Of a stretch of DNA of 64,000 nucleotides, positions 46,520 to 59,473 are shown one piece after another; within the stretch, counting starts at the first letter, position 1, and every line of letters begins with the position of its first letter. Origin of the DNA: Dimorphilus gyrociliatus. Its lineage: Eukaryota; Annelida; Polychaeta; Dinophilidae. The stretch covers positions 2,108,968 through 2,172,967 of the forward strand of contig CAJFCJ010000009.1 in NCBI GenBank assembly GCA_904063045.1. Reading direction: 5' to 3'. A program made the position numbers and the translations under genes. Below the pieces are notes generated by a model, which ran no database searches, had not been told where the DNA came from, and saw only the letters and a program-made list of their open reading frames with translations.

Positions 46520-46688
46520 CTTGAAATAGAAGATACCAGTTTTTATGAAATATTTCGCACGTTTCGAAGGACTTCACAACATTCCATTTCAGCGCGCTCG
46601 ATCGTTGGAAAATTTTTCGAAACAATTTCATTTCTCTTGAAAGAATTAACTATTTATTGACAAAAACTTATAATATACCGATATCAAG
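46520..46688. promoter_or_regulatory. Compact bidirectional promoter DHTKD1/IFT172
   Basis: Only 169 bases separate the two divergent start codons, so both promoters and 5' UTRs are packed here. There is a small CG-rich core (GCGCGCTCGATCG, about 46591-46603). I looked for an RFX X-box, expected for a ciliary gene such as IFT172, and did not see a convincing one. Confidence 0.6.
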
Positions 46689-49600
46689 ATGCAATTAAAG
46701 CATCTGAAAACATTACAAGTCCCTCAAGTACGTAGATGTTATGTTTTTGTTTAAAATATGTACATTTGTTTATAAGTGTATTGTTGTATCTATACGAAAT
46801 ATTTTTGAAATAGGAGGGAGCAGCAAAGATATCTGCTGTGGCCTGGTCGCCTAATAATGCTAAATTCGCCGTTTGTACATCTGATAGAGTTGTCATCTTA
46901 TTTGATGAAAATGGAGAAAAGAGAGATAAATTTGCTACAAAGCCGGTTGACGCGAAATATGGTAAAAAGAGCTATACAGTCAAAGGTCTGGCGTTTTCGC
47001 CAGATTCAACAAAGATAGCCGTTGCCCAAACTGACAACATCATTTTTGTTTATAAAATCGGTGAAGACTGGGGAGAGAAGAAGGTAATCTGTAATAAATT
47101 CATTCAACAATGCGCTGTCACTTGCCTAGTTTGGCCAGTTGATTCACAAAATATTGTGTTTGGCTGCTCTGATGGTAAGGTTAGAATGGGTAATACAAAG
47201 ACAAACAAGTCGAATACTCTCTATAATACTGATTCTTACGTTGTATCTTTAACTACTAACATTAGTGGTAAAGGGATACTATCAGGCCATGCGGATGGAT
47301 CAATAGTAAGATTCTTTACAGAAAATGATGATTCAGGAGAACCCCAAGGAAAAGTTTGTAAACACGCTTGCCCTCCTTACGCTTTAGCCTGGTCCACTAA
47401 CTCTATTATAGCGGCCGGGTGTGACAAAAGAATAGTTGCGTATGAAAAAGGAGGAAGAGTTCTGCAGCAATTCGATTATTCTAAAGACGATGACGAACAT
47501 GAATTTACTTGTGCAGTTTGTTCACCCAGCGGTCAATCTGTGGTTGTTGGTAGTTTTGACAGGCTAAGAGTATTGAATTGGTCTCCAAGGCGCTCAATGT
47601 GGGATGAAGCCAAGGCGAAAGAAATTCCAAATCTCTACACTATAACCGCATTAGCATGGAAAAAAGATGGTTCAAAAGTTAACGCAGGAACACTTTGCGG
47701 TGGAGTTGAACTTTTTGATTGTTGCTTGAGAAGAGCAATCTATAAAAATAAGTTTGAAATCACTTATGTTGGAGTATCACAAGTAATAGTCAAAAACATA
47801 TCTTCCACTGCAAGAGTCGTTCTAAAATCCTTCTATGGTTATGAGATAGACGAAGTTAAAATTCTTGGAAATGATAGATATTTGGTTGCCCATACAACTG
47901 AAACATTAATGCTTGGAGATATGTCAACTGCAAAATTATCTGAAGTTCCGTGGCATTCCGGTAGTGCCAACGAAAAATTCTATTTTGAAAATGACAATGT
48001 GTGTCTTGTTTTCAATGCTGGCGAGCTCTCTCTGATAGAATATGGATCAAATGAAATACTAGGTTGTGTTAGAACTGAATTTATGAATCCTCATTTGATA
48101 TCTGTACGGATAAATGAAAGAAAACAAAGAGGAGTTGACGATAATAAGAAGATGGCTTATTTAATAGATTTGAAAACAGTTGCAATAATGGACCTTTGCT
48201 CAGCAGTGAACATAGCTGAAGTTCCTCATGACTCCAAAATTGATTGGCTTGAGCTAAATGAAACAGGAAGAATCTTATTATTTAGGGATAAACGTTTAAA
48301 ATTACATATGTTTGACATTGATAATGGTACAACCACCACAATACTCGATTACTGTGTTTATGTTCAATGGGTAGCAGGAAGTGATGTAATCGTCGCTCAG
48401 GGAAGAAATACGTTATGCGTTTGGTATAATGTAGATGCTCCAGAGAGAGTTACAAACTGGCCCATCAAAGGAGATGTCACAGATATTGAAAGAACAGACG
48501 GGAAGACTGAAGTTCTAGTTCATGAAGGAGTAACATCTGTGGCATACGCTCTGGACGAAGGATTAATAGAATTCGGTACGGCTATTGATGATGGAGACTA
48601 TGCAAGAGCAGTAGCCTTTTTGGAAACTCTTGAAATGTCACCAGAAACTGAAGCAATGTGGAAAACTCTAAGTAAATTAGCGCTAGAGCATGAAGCTCTC
48701 CACATTGCTGAGCGTTGCTACGCTGCTTTGGGTGATGTTTCAAAAGCTCGTTATTTGAAAACTACTAGACAATATGCTAACAAAGCTGCCGAAACACTTG
48801 GTGGTACAGGAACAGATCACTACAAAGTAAAGGCCAGACTAGCAGTATTAGAAAAGAACTTAGCAGCAGCTCAAGCCGCCTATCTAGAACAGAATCAAGT
48901 AGATGAAGCTTTGGAAATGTACCAAGAACTTCACAAATGGGAGGATGCCCTAGCCATTGCAAGGGCTAAAAATCATCCTGAATTAGAAAGTTTGAAGAAA
49001 AACTATTATCAGTGGTTACTGGATACGTCTCAAGAAGGTCGCGCAGGCCAGTTAAAAGAAAAGGAAAATGACCCTGGTGCGGCTGTAAATCTATATCTGA
49101 AAGCAGGAATGCCCGCCCGAGCTGCAAGAGTTGTGGTATCAAATGACGATTTACTGGGTTCGTCCGAACTGGTGTCAAGAGTTGCAGGTGCCTTAACAAG
49201 AGCAGAATGTTACGAAAGAGCTGGAGATTTGTTTGAAAGGACAAGAGAATATAAACAAGCTATGGAATGCTATAAAAAAGGAGAATCTTGGAACAGGGCT
49301 GTTGAATTAGCACGTCATGCCTTTCCTGATAGTGTCGTTTCTCTAGAGAAATCTTGGGGAGATCATTTGTGTCAACTGAAACAACTTGATGCTGCTATTA
49401 ACCACTATATAGAAGCTGGAGAAATTTTAAAGGCAGCCGAAGCAGCTATTGCGTCTCGTCAGTGGAAGAAAGCTGTCCAAATATTAGAACTACAAGATGA
49501 AAGCGTCGCTCAGCCATTCTATAAACAAATTGCAGAACATTACGCTAAGATTGGAGAGCATGAGCATGCTGAAGAGTACTTTGTGAAAGCAGCAGCCACA

Positions 49601-52027
49601 GAAGATGCGATTTCCATGTACAACGCTGCCGGTAAGTGGGAGGCGGCTCATCGTTTGGCATCTACGTTTATGAAACCAGAAGAAGTTAGCACACTCTATA
49701 TCAATCAAGCTAAGGTATTGGAGAGTCAGGATAAATACAGAGATGCAGAACGTCTATATATAACCGTTGATGAGCCTGATTTGGCTATCACAATGTACAA
49801 AAAATTGAGAATGTTTAACGACATGATACGCTTAGTCAAAGCTCATAGACCTGAATTACTTCCAATGACTCACACCCATCTTGGTAAGCAATTCGAGGAA
49901 GAAGGGCAACTACGTCAAGCCGAACAACACTATGTGGCCGCTGGAGAGTGGAAGTCGGCAATAAATATGTATAGAGTAAAAGAATCTTGGGACGAAGCTC
50001 ATAGAGTTGCACGATCTCACGGTGGGCCAACTGCTGCTAAACAAGTAGCTTACTTGTGGGCGAAATCAGTTGGTGGAGATGCAGCTGTAAAACTTTTAAC
50101 AAGATTCGGCTTGCTAGAGGCTGCGATAGATTACGCAACTGAAAACTGCGCTTTTGATTTTGCTTTCGAGTTAGCAAAGTCTGCAATGAAGCAGAAGTTG
50201 CCCGAAATCTACTTGAAGCACGCCATGTTTTTAGAGGACGAGGGTAAATTTGCTGAAGCTGAAAAGGCGTTTATAACTGCTTCGAAAGCTAAAGAAGCTG
50301 TTCTTATGTATGTACACAATCAAGATTGGGATTCTGCTCAAAGAGTTGCTGAAGAACACGATCCAGATTCCGTTTCTGATGTCTTCGTTGGTCAGGCTAG
50401 ACACAGCTTTGACCAAAAAGACTATCAGAAGGCAGAAGGTTTCTTATTAAGAGCACAAAGACCTGAATTAGCCATTCGATATTATAAAGACGTCGGAATG
50501 TGGCAAGATGCACTTAGGGTATGCAAAGAATACATACCGCATAAATTGCAAGCTTTGCAGGACGAATACGACAGAACAGTTATGGAGCAATCAACGAAAG
50601 GTATGGAAACTTTAAGCAAACAAGCTAAACAATGGGAATCTAGTGGAGAGTATGAAAGAGCAGTTGAATGTTATTTGAAGTTTGATCAGAGCATCACACC
50701 AGATTTAAACATTCTTGAAAAAGCCTGGACTAGAGCTGCAACTTTGGCCTTAAAATTTCTAAAAGCTGCAAAATCCTCTGAGGTGGTTAACATTGTTGGA
50801 CCTCGCTTAGCTAAAATTGATAAACATTTAGCGGCAGCAGAATTATACGTTGCTGCAGATAAAGGCAAAGATGCGGTTGAGGTACTAATGGAAGGAGAAC
50901 ACTGGAATAAGGCAAAACATATCGCAAAAGAGCACGAGCCAAAAATGGAAGAGTTGGTTGATCAAAGATATAAGCAATTCTTAAAATCATCTGGTAAAGC
51001 GGATGCTTTGGCTGGAGTCGACGTTGTGGCAGCTCTTGATATGTATGTTGAAAAAGGTGAATGGGATAGATGCATTGCTACAGCTGCTCAGAATGGAAAC
51101 AATAAACTTCTGCATAAATACGTTGCCCAATACGCTGCTAAACTTCTTAAAGGTGGACAAGCTGCCAAAGCTCTGAATCTTTATGTTGAGCATGGTGCCC
51201 CGCCTGCTCAACAAAATTTTAATATTTACAAAAAGATCGCCCTTGATTTATTCCAAGCCAGAGATATGAATACGGCTGACGCCTATCAAATTTGGGCCGA
51301 CTTACGTAATGTTCTAAAAGATATTGTTGAAGCTCTAGAAAATATGGGCGGTGAAGATTCAGCTAATCTTAGTTCTCTCTTAAAGATTGCCCACTATTAC
51401 GCAACTCGTTCAGCAGCATTAGGTCATAAATCTTTGGATACTTTAGCCGCTAAACTCTCAATCTCCCTTCTAAGACACACGGATCTCGTTCCCGCTGATA
51501 AAGCATTCTGGGAGGCCGGTCAAGCATGTAGACAAATTGGTTGGGAAGCGATGGGTTTTGTATTCCTTAATCGTTATCTGGACTTGGTGGAAGCAATAGA
51601 AGATGGTTCCCTCGATACTCTGGATCATAGTGATTTCCAAAATACAGATATACCTTATGAAATCCCTCTGCCCGAAAGATTATTTGTCGGCGAATCTGAA
51701 CACGAAGAGATAAAAGAATGGGTTCTAGCAATTTCTCTAGATCAACGAGTCACTCACGAATTACCTTGCGACGAAAGAGATACATATGAAGGGTCTCTTA
51801 TTTCAGTCAATGGTAAGAAATATCCACCGTGCCTCATTTCAGGTTATCCCGTCTATAAAAATCCTATGGAATTTAAACGCGAAGGGTTTTATGCCAACAA
51901 AGATGAATGGAATAAATTCTTAATGGCAACGAAAGTATCACACTCAGCATCTTGTCAAGACGTTCTGAAATTTATTGGAAGTTGGGCTGGAGCAACTTCA
52001 ACACCATCATTTAATTTCCAGCAATAA
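46689..52027 (+). CDS. IFT172: Intraflagellar transport protein 172
   Basis: Two exons: 46689-46727 (13 codons) and 46814-52027, a single uninterrupted exon of 5214 bases. The product is 1750 residues (human 1749). The start [13 protein letters not shown] and the N-terminal WD-repeat region ([55 protein letters not shown]) match the family. From about residue 590 onward a long alpha-solenoid of TPR-like repeats follows, and the protein ends [13 protein letters not shown]172 is a peripheral subunit of the IFT-B complex, needed for anterograde transport and turnaround at the ciliary tip. The near absence of introns contrasts with the many-intron genes around it. An AATAAA overlaps the stop region. 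Confidence 0.98.
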
Positions 52028-52219
52028 ATCGCTAAATTATTATTAATTATAACAAAAATGAACACTTTTCTTTATCTTTATCTTTTTCACTTATGTGACA
52101 ATACAATTTTATTAATGATATGTTAATAATTTATCTAAGTGTATCTGTTATATAGTAAATTGATTAAAGATTATATCTATGTTGAAACACAACGTATATT
52201 AATTTATTTTCAACTTAAA
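52028..52219. other. Convergent 3' intergenic region IFT172/MSRA
   Basis: Fewer than 200 AT-rich bases separate the stop codons, so the two 3' UTRs abut or overlap. No coding sequence seen. Confidence 0.7.
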
Positions 52220-53177
52220 TTATTTTAATCTTTGTAGTTGGCAAACAACTCCTGTGCCTTTTAAACCACAATAACCTCCAGGATTCTTTTCCAAATATTG
52301 CTGATGATCCAATTGAGCCATATAGAATTTACCAGCTCTACGAATTTCCGTAGTTATTTTACAACCTTTCTTCGCACTGTTTTCAAGTGATTTCTGATAA
52401 GCATTTCTACTATTTAAAGCTTGTTCTTGTTGATCATCAGTTAGCGTATAGATAGCACTGCGATATTGACTGCCATGATCGTTTCCCTGTCTGTTTCCTT
52501 GGGTTGGATCATGATTTTCCCAAAACAGTGATAACAGTTTCTCAAATGTGACTTTTTCAGGATCATACACAACTCTCACAACTTCAGCATGATTCGTTTG
52601 TCCTAAATAAAAACAATAGTATAGTTAAATGACAATTGTCACCGAGTTGAAAATCTAGAGCAAGATACAACGCTATGATCACTATTCATTTAGCAATCAT
52701 GACTATGCACAAAAGTTGAATTGTATAAATGATTATATTGCTATTATTACCTGAACAGACTTTTCTATAAGAAACTTCAATATCATCTCTTCCACCTGCA
52801 AATCCTACTTGAGTTGAGTATACCCCTTTCTGTTTCCAAAACAGCCTTTCTGCACCCCAATAGCATCCCATTCCGAACAAAACCATTTGCATATTTGAGG
52901 GAAATGGCTCATTTAAGGGAGTTTTTAAGACTTTATGCATTGCAGATTCCACTGTAAATATATTAATTAGCATTAATTTAATTAAGAGAATTGCTTTTAA
53001 AATATCTTATTTTGGATTTAATAAGAGAGACATAAAATAGGCTTAATTAGAATTGCGTATTGAAATATTATAATGAATTCAATAGAAAAAATAAATATTT
53101 GAAAGAAAAAACTTACATCCGTTGGAAGACATCGTTCTGCTGAACAACTTAGCAATAAATGACATAAATAACGACAT
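52220..53177 (-). CDS. MSRA: Peptide methionine-S-sulfoxide reductase
   Basis: Three exons: 53117-53177, 52751-52951 and 52220-52602, giving 214 residues from the chosen start. The catalytic Cys is residue 50 in [10 protein letters not shown]. Other family blocks are [53 protein letters not shown] and [14 protein letters not shown]. It reduces methionine-S-sulfoxide, repairing oxidised proteins, with thioredoxin recycling the enzyme. In-frame ATGs at 53177, 53165 and 53132 offer alternatives. The upstream two add a short basic, hydrophobic leader (FIAKLFSRT) that could target mitochondria, while 53132 (MSSNG) would give a cytosolic form. An even longer frame runs upstream but lacks support. 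Confidence 0.95.
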
Positions 53178-53412
53178 AAAATTTGAACCTAATAGAAAAT
53201 AGCAAGACCCCTCATGAAATGTTACAAAATGTTTACCAGTTTCTATTTCGCGCCTTAAAAATGAATATCCTAGAAAGTTTTTTTTCATTTTTCAATGACT
53301 ATAATACAAATAAGAAGAAATTGTTTGATTGAAATTATACGACTTTAAATAAAAAAACAATTCAATTTTTGATTCTTGTATTAGTATCTCAAAAACTTGT
53401 TCAATAATTTTA

Positions 53413-54544
53413 TTAGAATTTATAAGCTACATAATGAAGCACAGTGCTTGGAAATTTCATCCAGTATGGTATCCAGTCGGCCAACCATGCGCATTTATTT
53501 GTAATAACTAACCCCATGCCAATCCATCTCACACTAGGCGGCATTTTTCCATCGATATCTTTGAAACCGTATTCTGAAGCTAATTCTGCTGTAATAAGAA
53601 TCCTAGAAGTTTTCTTATAAACATTTGGGTCTGAAAAGCATAAAATATTATTATATAAATATGCTCACATTCCATTCATATGTTTGTATTTACCAGATGC
53701 CAAGGCAACTATGGCTTTACCGGAAAATTCGGTGGATTCACTGTATTTATTCAATATCTGATGAAAAAAAGAGAGATTTAGTGTAACAAGATATGAAGGA
53801 TGGAAAAAGTACAAACACTTTTAAAACGGTCGTTCATATTTTCTGCAGAAGTGAGTAACTCAGTTTTAACTGCTCCTGGCCAAAGGGATACACAAGTTAC
53901 ATTATGCTTTTTCAACTCTATACCACAATCAACAGACATTCTATCTAATGCAGCTTTTCCAACACCATAAGCAACGTCAAAGAGATAACTAAGTCCTCCA
54001 GATGAAGAAATGTTAATAATTAAGCCAGTCTTTCTCGGAACCATCATATTTGCGGCTTTAACTGTACAAATATAGTGATTTCGTAAGCCAACATTGTTTA
54101 CAGTATCCCAATGTTCATTAGCTGGTTCCTTTTGCCAAAATTTCTTCTTTTCAACTGTATCTAACAATGTCTATAGAGGACATATAAAAATTATTGAACT
54201 TTAATTAGGACATAAATTGTAAAGATATTTACAGTGACAGCAGCATAGGCATTATTGACGAGAACATCTAACTTTCCATCATTTTCTACCGATATTTGTC
54301 TGAAGAGGTCATCGATGTCTGAATCTTTACTATGATCGCAAACAACTGGAACACAGATACCGCCTCGATTTTGAACTTCTTCCGCGACTTCCTCAAGGCT
54401 AACACCTTTCGAATCTGGCTTCGGTTTCAAAGTTCTACCAGTGATATAAACCTTAGCTCCAGCTTCTCCAAGCTGTACTGCGATACCTCTTCCAATTCCA
54501 CGACTAGCTCCAGTAACTAAACAAATCTTACCTGCAAGTGCCAT
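53413..54544 (-). CDS. DHRS1: DHRS1-like short-chain dehydrogenase, copy A
   Basis: Four exons: 54233-54544, 53817-54170, 53694-53757 and 53413-53630. The product is 315 residues (human 313). The cofactor motif TGASRGIG is at 11-18, NNAY follows in the expected place, and the active site has ISSSGG and YGVGK (Tyr172, Lys176). Then come SLWPGAVKTEL and the DHRS1-type extension with GFKDIDGK. DHRS1 is an ER-associated NADPH-dependent carbonyl reductase acting on some steroids and xenobiotics; the substrate here is unknown. A tandem copy lies about 0.6 kb to the right on the same strand. Exons 1-2 and intron 1 are nearly identical between copies, whereas exons 3-4 have diverged. Confidence 0.94.
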
Positions 54545-55177
54545 ATTGATTTACAATATAATTCAATTTTTTTTCGGTAGAACCTAACCTAACTATTCTC
54601 TGTGCAAATTAGAGTAATGTCTAATTTTATTAAAATAAAAAATCAGTTCTATCAAGACTTGTAATATTTAATATTTGTCTGCTATTGGCTGACACATGTA
54701 TTGTCGCTATTTCTGACTGGAATTGACAGCAAAATTAAAACCGTCTGCAATCGGTGTGACGTATACGGCTTATGTTATGTTTTTAAAAGTAAATCTAGTT
54801 CTAAGATAACAGTGCGTTGTCCATGAAGATGAGACAGACTAACACCATTTCTAGTAGTTTCGTTTTATCAATTAATACGTATTAACCTAAATACTATAGT
54901 ATACATATCTTGCTATGTCGAAATAAAGATAACACGACTCTTTTCGTGTTTCAGTGAAAGGATTTGTTTTTAGGTTTTTTAAATTAAAAAATGTAGTACT
55001 TAAAGGGAAAAAATTCCAAATTTCAATGGAAACATTAGTTGAAATAGTTTCCGTTTCGTCTTTTAATGTACAGATTGAACATAATAAAAAAGATAATTAT
55101 CTCAATTTGAATATATTTTTATTATTAGTTGTTCATTTTTCAATTGTAATCCTAAACAATTTGCTCAATTTGCATAT
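54545..55177. other. Spacer between the two DHRS1 copies
   Basis: About 630 AT-rich bases containing the copy A promoter and the copy B 3' UTR. Sequence just upstream of each ATG is related for about 30 bases and then differs. A 75-codon open frame on the plus strand has no recognisable content. Confidence 0.55.
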
Positions 55178-56339
55178 TTAGAATTTGTAGGAGAAATAAT
55201 GGAGTAAGGAAAATGGTAATTTCATCCAGTAGGGTACCCAATTCGCCAACCATACGTATTTTGTGTCGACTAGAGCCATGCCAACCCATCTTAAACTGGG
55301 TGCCGTTTTACCATCGATATCTTTAAAACCGTATTCTGAAGCTAATTCTGCTGTGATAAGAATCCTAGAAGTTTTCTTATGAACATTTGGGTCTAAAAAA
55401 CACAAATAAAAATAAATTATCTCATAAAATGTGTTCACATATCATCCATCTATTTATATTTACCAGATGCTAAGCAAACTATAGCTTTACCGGAAAATTC
55501 AGTGGATTCACCATAGTCAAAGAACATCTGTTGAATTTAAAAAAAAAAGGAAATAGAAATAATTTAATTATAAAGAAAGAGGAAGAAAAGAATGACAAAA
55601 TTACAAACAGTTTTTAAACGATCATCCATCTCTCCTGATACGGCAGAGATTAACTCAGTTTTAACTGCTCCTGGCCAAAGGGATACACAAGTTACATTAT
55701 GCTTTTTCAACTCTATACCACAATCAACAGACATTCTATCTAATGCAGCTTTTCCAACACCATAAGCAACGTCAAAGAGATAACTAAGTCCTCCAGATGA
55801 TGAAATGTTAATAATTAAGCCAGTCTTTCTTGGAACCATCATATTTGCGGCTTTAACTGTACAAATATAATGATTTCGTAAGCCAACATTGTTTACAATA
55901 TCCCAATGTTCATTAGCTGGTTCCTTTTGCCAAAATTTCTTCTTTTCAACTGTATCTAACAATGTCTACAGAGGACATATAAAAATTATTGAACTTTAAT
56001 TAGGACATAAATTGTAAAGATATTTACAGTGACAGCAGCATAGGCATTATTGACGAGAACATCTAACTTTCCATCATTTTCTACCGATATTTGTCTGAAG
56101 AGGTCATCGATGTCTGAATCTTTACTATGATCGCAAACAACTGGAACACAGATACCGCCTCGATTTTGAACTTCTTCCGCGACTTCCTCGAGACTAACAC
56201 CTTTCGAATCTGGCTTCGGCTTCAAAGTTCTACCAGTGATATAAACCTTAGCTCCAGCTTCTCCAAGCTGTACTGCGATACCTCTTCCAATTCCACGACT
56301 GGCTCCAGTAACTAAACAAATCTTACCGGCAAGTGCCAT
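55178..56339 (-). CDS. DHRS1: DHRS1-like short-chain dehydrogenase, copy B
   Basis: Four exons: 56028-56339, 55609-55965, 55464-55527 and 55178-55392. It also encodes 315 residues, because one extra codon in exon 2 is balanced by one fewer in exon 4. Exon 1 encodes exactly the same 104 residues as copy A, and exon 2 is almost identical until its last 15 codons (ELISAVSGEMDDRLK against ELLTSAENMNDRFK). Exon 3 (MFFDYGESTEF against ILNKYSESTEF) and exon 4 differ at many positions. All catalytic residues are intact, so both copies should be active. A diverged C-terminus could alter substrate range or membrane association. Confidence 0.93.
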
Positions 56340-56763
56340 AATGATTTACAAAGTAATTCAAACTTTTTTCAGTAGGAAACAATTTGAATATTCTGTTTTA
56401 AAAATTTAATAAAACAATTAATTGTAGCTAATTAAAAACTTTTTGTCAGATATGACTTGCAATATTTACTATTTTGTCTGTTATGTGCTGACTGATGTGT
56501 TGTCACTAGATCTGACAGAGCAATTGCCGGACTTAAACCTGTTGCAATCGTAAATTGAGGTCTATCTATTGAACTTTATACTATGATAGAAATTAGTTCG
56601 AAAGAATAGGTGCAATGTCCATATCAACAACAGGCCTATTCCTTTCCCAGTATTTTTTTTATTTATTTAATAAATTCATATGCATTATTTTCCTTTAGAA
56701 AAGGTAAAAAGATTAAAAATGTTCATATAAATGAATAACAATTGGTATGAATCAATTTAACAG
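56340..56763. other. Intergenic between DHRS1 copy B start and FNIP stop
   Basis: About 420 AT-rich bases including the promoter of DHRS1 copy B and the FNIP 3' UTR. No coding sequence seen. Confidence 0.55.
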
Positions 56764-59473
56764 TCATGTTTCAATGTGCCTTGACATATGAGTCGAGGCA
56801 ACTTTGCATAAGAGTGGTATATCGCTCTCATCCGCATCAATTTGCTTGGACAACTCAGGTCTACTCAGTTGTCTTCCACCAGAACACTTTACAACTTGAG
56901 CCAAAATTTTGGATTTAAAGTAAATTTGTTGAAGGCAGTCTTCAACGTGCATGGCACAAAATTCCGATGACATTTTTAGTTTGTATAATTGAAGGACGGA
57001 ATAGAGAAGATCTGACACAAGAGTAGAAGGCGTGGAGATTTCGTGGGCACAAACACGATCGGGCATAGAGGAGAGGCAAGTGTGCACTTTTATAGTAAAA
57101 TTGTCAGTATCCGCTACAATGCAACATGCCTCGGAAACGGGTTCGTCGAGTATGTTCTCCTTAACATAAGCGATTAAGTCATCTATCATTCTAGGTGTAA
57201 AATTTGTCTCACTTGTCCCTTGAATGACGAAATCTGACATGTATCGATTTGTATAACCGGCGAATAGATTAGAAGCAATACCAGCTTCGACGGATGGAGG
57301 AGAATGTGATGGTTTTTTTGGTAGTGATATCTCTTCTAAATGATCAGTAATTGATGCAGTTGAAGGGGGCCTTATTTTATCATCTCTTTTCGGATTTCTG
57401 AACTCTAAACTACGAGGGCGAATTGGTACATGACTGAGATCGCATTCTGTTGAGCCGTCAAAATATTCGTCAAAGATAGACAATTCATCTTGTACAGGTT
57501 TCTTCTCGTTCATACGTCCCACAGATATTGCTTCAACACGTCTGGCACGATTTTCAATTGAATGAGGAGTATCTAAGCATTCTCTTTTCATTATTTCCTT
57601 AGGATTTGGATACAACCTAGTTGTAGGGGGTGATTTCTTCTGAATATTTGCAACAGGTTCATTTTTTGAGTAGTTAGTGGCACTTGAAGAAAATTCACTT
57701 AAATCAGGATATAATTTTGATGTAGCTGACATTTTTGGATTTGTATCTGATTCGTTAACTGGTGGTCGAGATGGAGTTTGCTCTCTAACAGTTGAACATC
57801 GTATAAAGTAAGAAAGAACAGTTATAAGTTTTTGGACTAATGATTGACGTTTTCCAACCACTATAACTCTAGTTAATAATGGTGGATCGCCGACAGCACC
57901 GTAGACATCACTAAAGGAAAAAGATAGTTAAGTTTATATTGTCAATTTTATTTAAATTATTTCTCTACCTTAACTGAGCCCAAAGAGGGTTATACGGATG
58001 GGATTTTGCAAGTGTGGTCAGCCATTTAGCACTATGTTTATTCAGATAGGTTTCGGATAAACCTGCATCAGCAGGAGCAACGGTTGGAACCCATGATAAA
58101 TGCCTGGTCAAAACAGCCGTCAATAGGCAACTGGTAAAACTGTTTTATGTTTTAGAGAAAAAAGTAAACATAATTATTATCAAGTATAAAGAGGAATAAT
58201 TGACACAAATGTATACTAACAATCCATTATGTTTCGTATCACAGGTTTTTGTTAAGAACGCGAGTGAATCCATAAAATTTTCATATGACTGCAAATCATT
58301 CTCTGATGCCATACTAAGCCAGAGCGGTTTTTTAATTCTCGGTGCTCGTAATAAGTCCCTAAAACCTTCTTTGAAATTCGAAAAAGATGTTAATAAAGCT
58401 GTTTGTAGGCTTTTAGGATCGCACTGGAAGGATTTTTCAAAGCTTTGAACAATTTTCCATGTATGATTTTCAAGGATGGTTATGTGGTTAAAGAAGAATT
58501 TTTGAAATTCATCCGCTTCTCTTTCGTCTGATGATAACGTGAAGAGCAAAGCTAGACCGATTAAATTCTTCCGACTTCCTTCACAAAATTGTGAACTGTT
58601 TTGGAGAAAACACTCTTGTTCAAGGCTGGTTTTCATTGATTTCTCATATCTTTTAATGAGAGAATTTCTTTGATGATAACTTCCTGAGTGAACGCTATCA
58701 GTTTCAGAATCATCGTCATCGTCACGAGAATTCTTTGGTAAATCACGTGGCAAGCTTCTCGCTGATAATAAATAATAGATTCATAAAATTTATATACAGT
58801 ATTATAAAATATATATTTAAGAACATACTTTTCGATAATCTTCCAAAGTCTATATCATCTCCATCGTCATTTTCAGTACAAAGCTTAGGATATAGACGAG
58901 ATTTGTACTTATCAGGCAAATAGAACAATTTTGTCATCATTAACTGATGATTTGAGCTATTGAGAGATAATTTATCAGCATTTGTATCAATTAATTGTAT
59001 AATTACAATACATACTCAAAATTAATTTTATTAATTTTTAGCATTGGTTCTTTTGCCATTTCTAATGTTCCAAACATCATGTTACCCAACGTTCCATAAG
59101 GTAGAACGTTCTGATGAATAACAAAAAAAATGAGGAATAATGAAAAAATCCATTTCTCATAGGAAAACAAAGAAACTTGTACTTACTGATGAGCAAGATG
59201 AATCAAAGATTAGTTTTCTATCATTTCTCATACAAACCAATCGAATATTGGGCATTTCCCTGTAACAAAAAATTACGTAAATATTATTCACATTCACATG
59301 CCCTATTGAATTTTTAAGAATTGATTCTATTTATTGTTATATATCAATTTTTTACGAATTTTTACAAGTTAAACTGATCCTTAAACTTACAATTGAGTAG
59401 GATATTCATTATTATTAGTCCGATTTATTTGATGGTTCAAATTTGACCGTAATTTTTTAAACAAATTCATCAT
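56764..59473 (-). CDS. FNIP: Folliculin-interacting protein (FNIP1/2 homologue)
   Basis: Seven exons: 59391-59473, 59187-59259, 59007-59110, 58829-58956, 58221-58761, 57969-58139 and 56764-57910. The product is 748 residues, shorter than vertebrate FNIPs (about 1100) mainly through reduced linkers. Diagnostic blocks are RLVCMRNDRKLIFDS, TLGNMMFGTLEMA, LLTAVLTRHLSWVPTV, AKSHPYNPLWAQL, RVIVVGKRQSLVQKL, NRYMSDFVIQGTS and the C-terminal SEFCAMHVEDCLQQIYFKSKIL with PLLCKVASTHMS. These are the longin and DENN-type regions of the family. FNIP with folliculin forms a Rag GTPase-activating complex at the lysosome, linking nutrients to mTORC1 and AMPK. Two donors were chosen by phase (GTAATT after exon 3, GTTAGT after exon 5), where alternative GTs would shift the frame. 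Confidence 0.9.

Noticed and set aside
48777-51214. Several minus-strand open frames within IFT172
   Set aside because: Shadows of the 5.2-kb IFT172 exon; none resembles a protein.
55564-55962. A separate gene starting MLDTVEKKKFW
   Set aside because: This is exon 2 of DHRS1 copy B; it continues in frame from exon 1.
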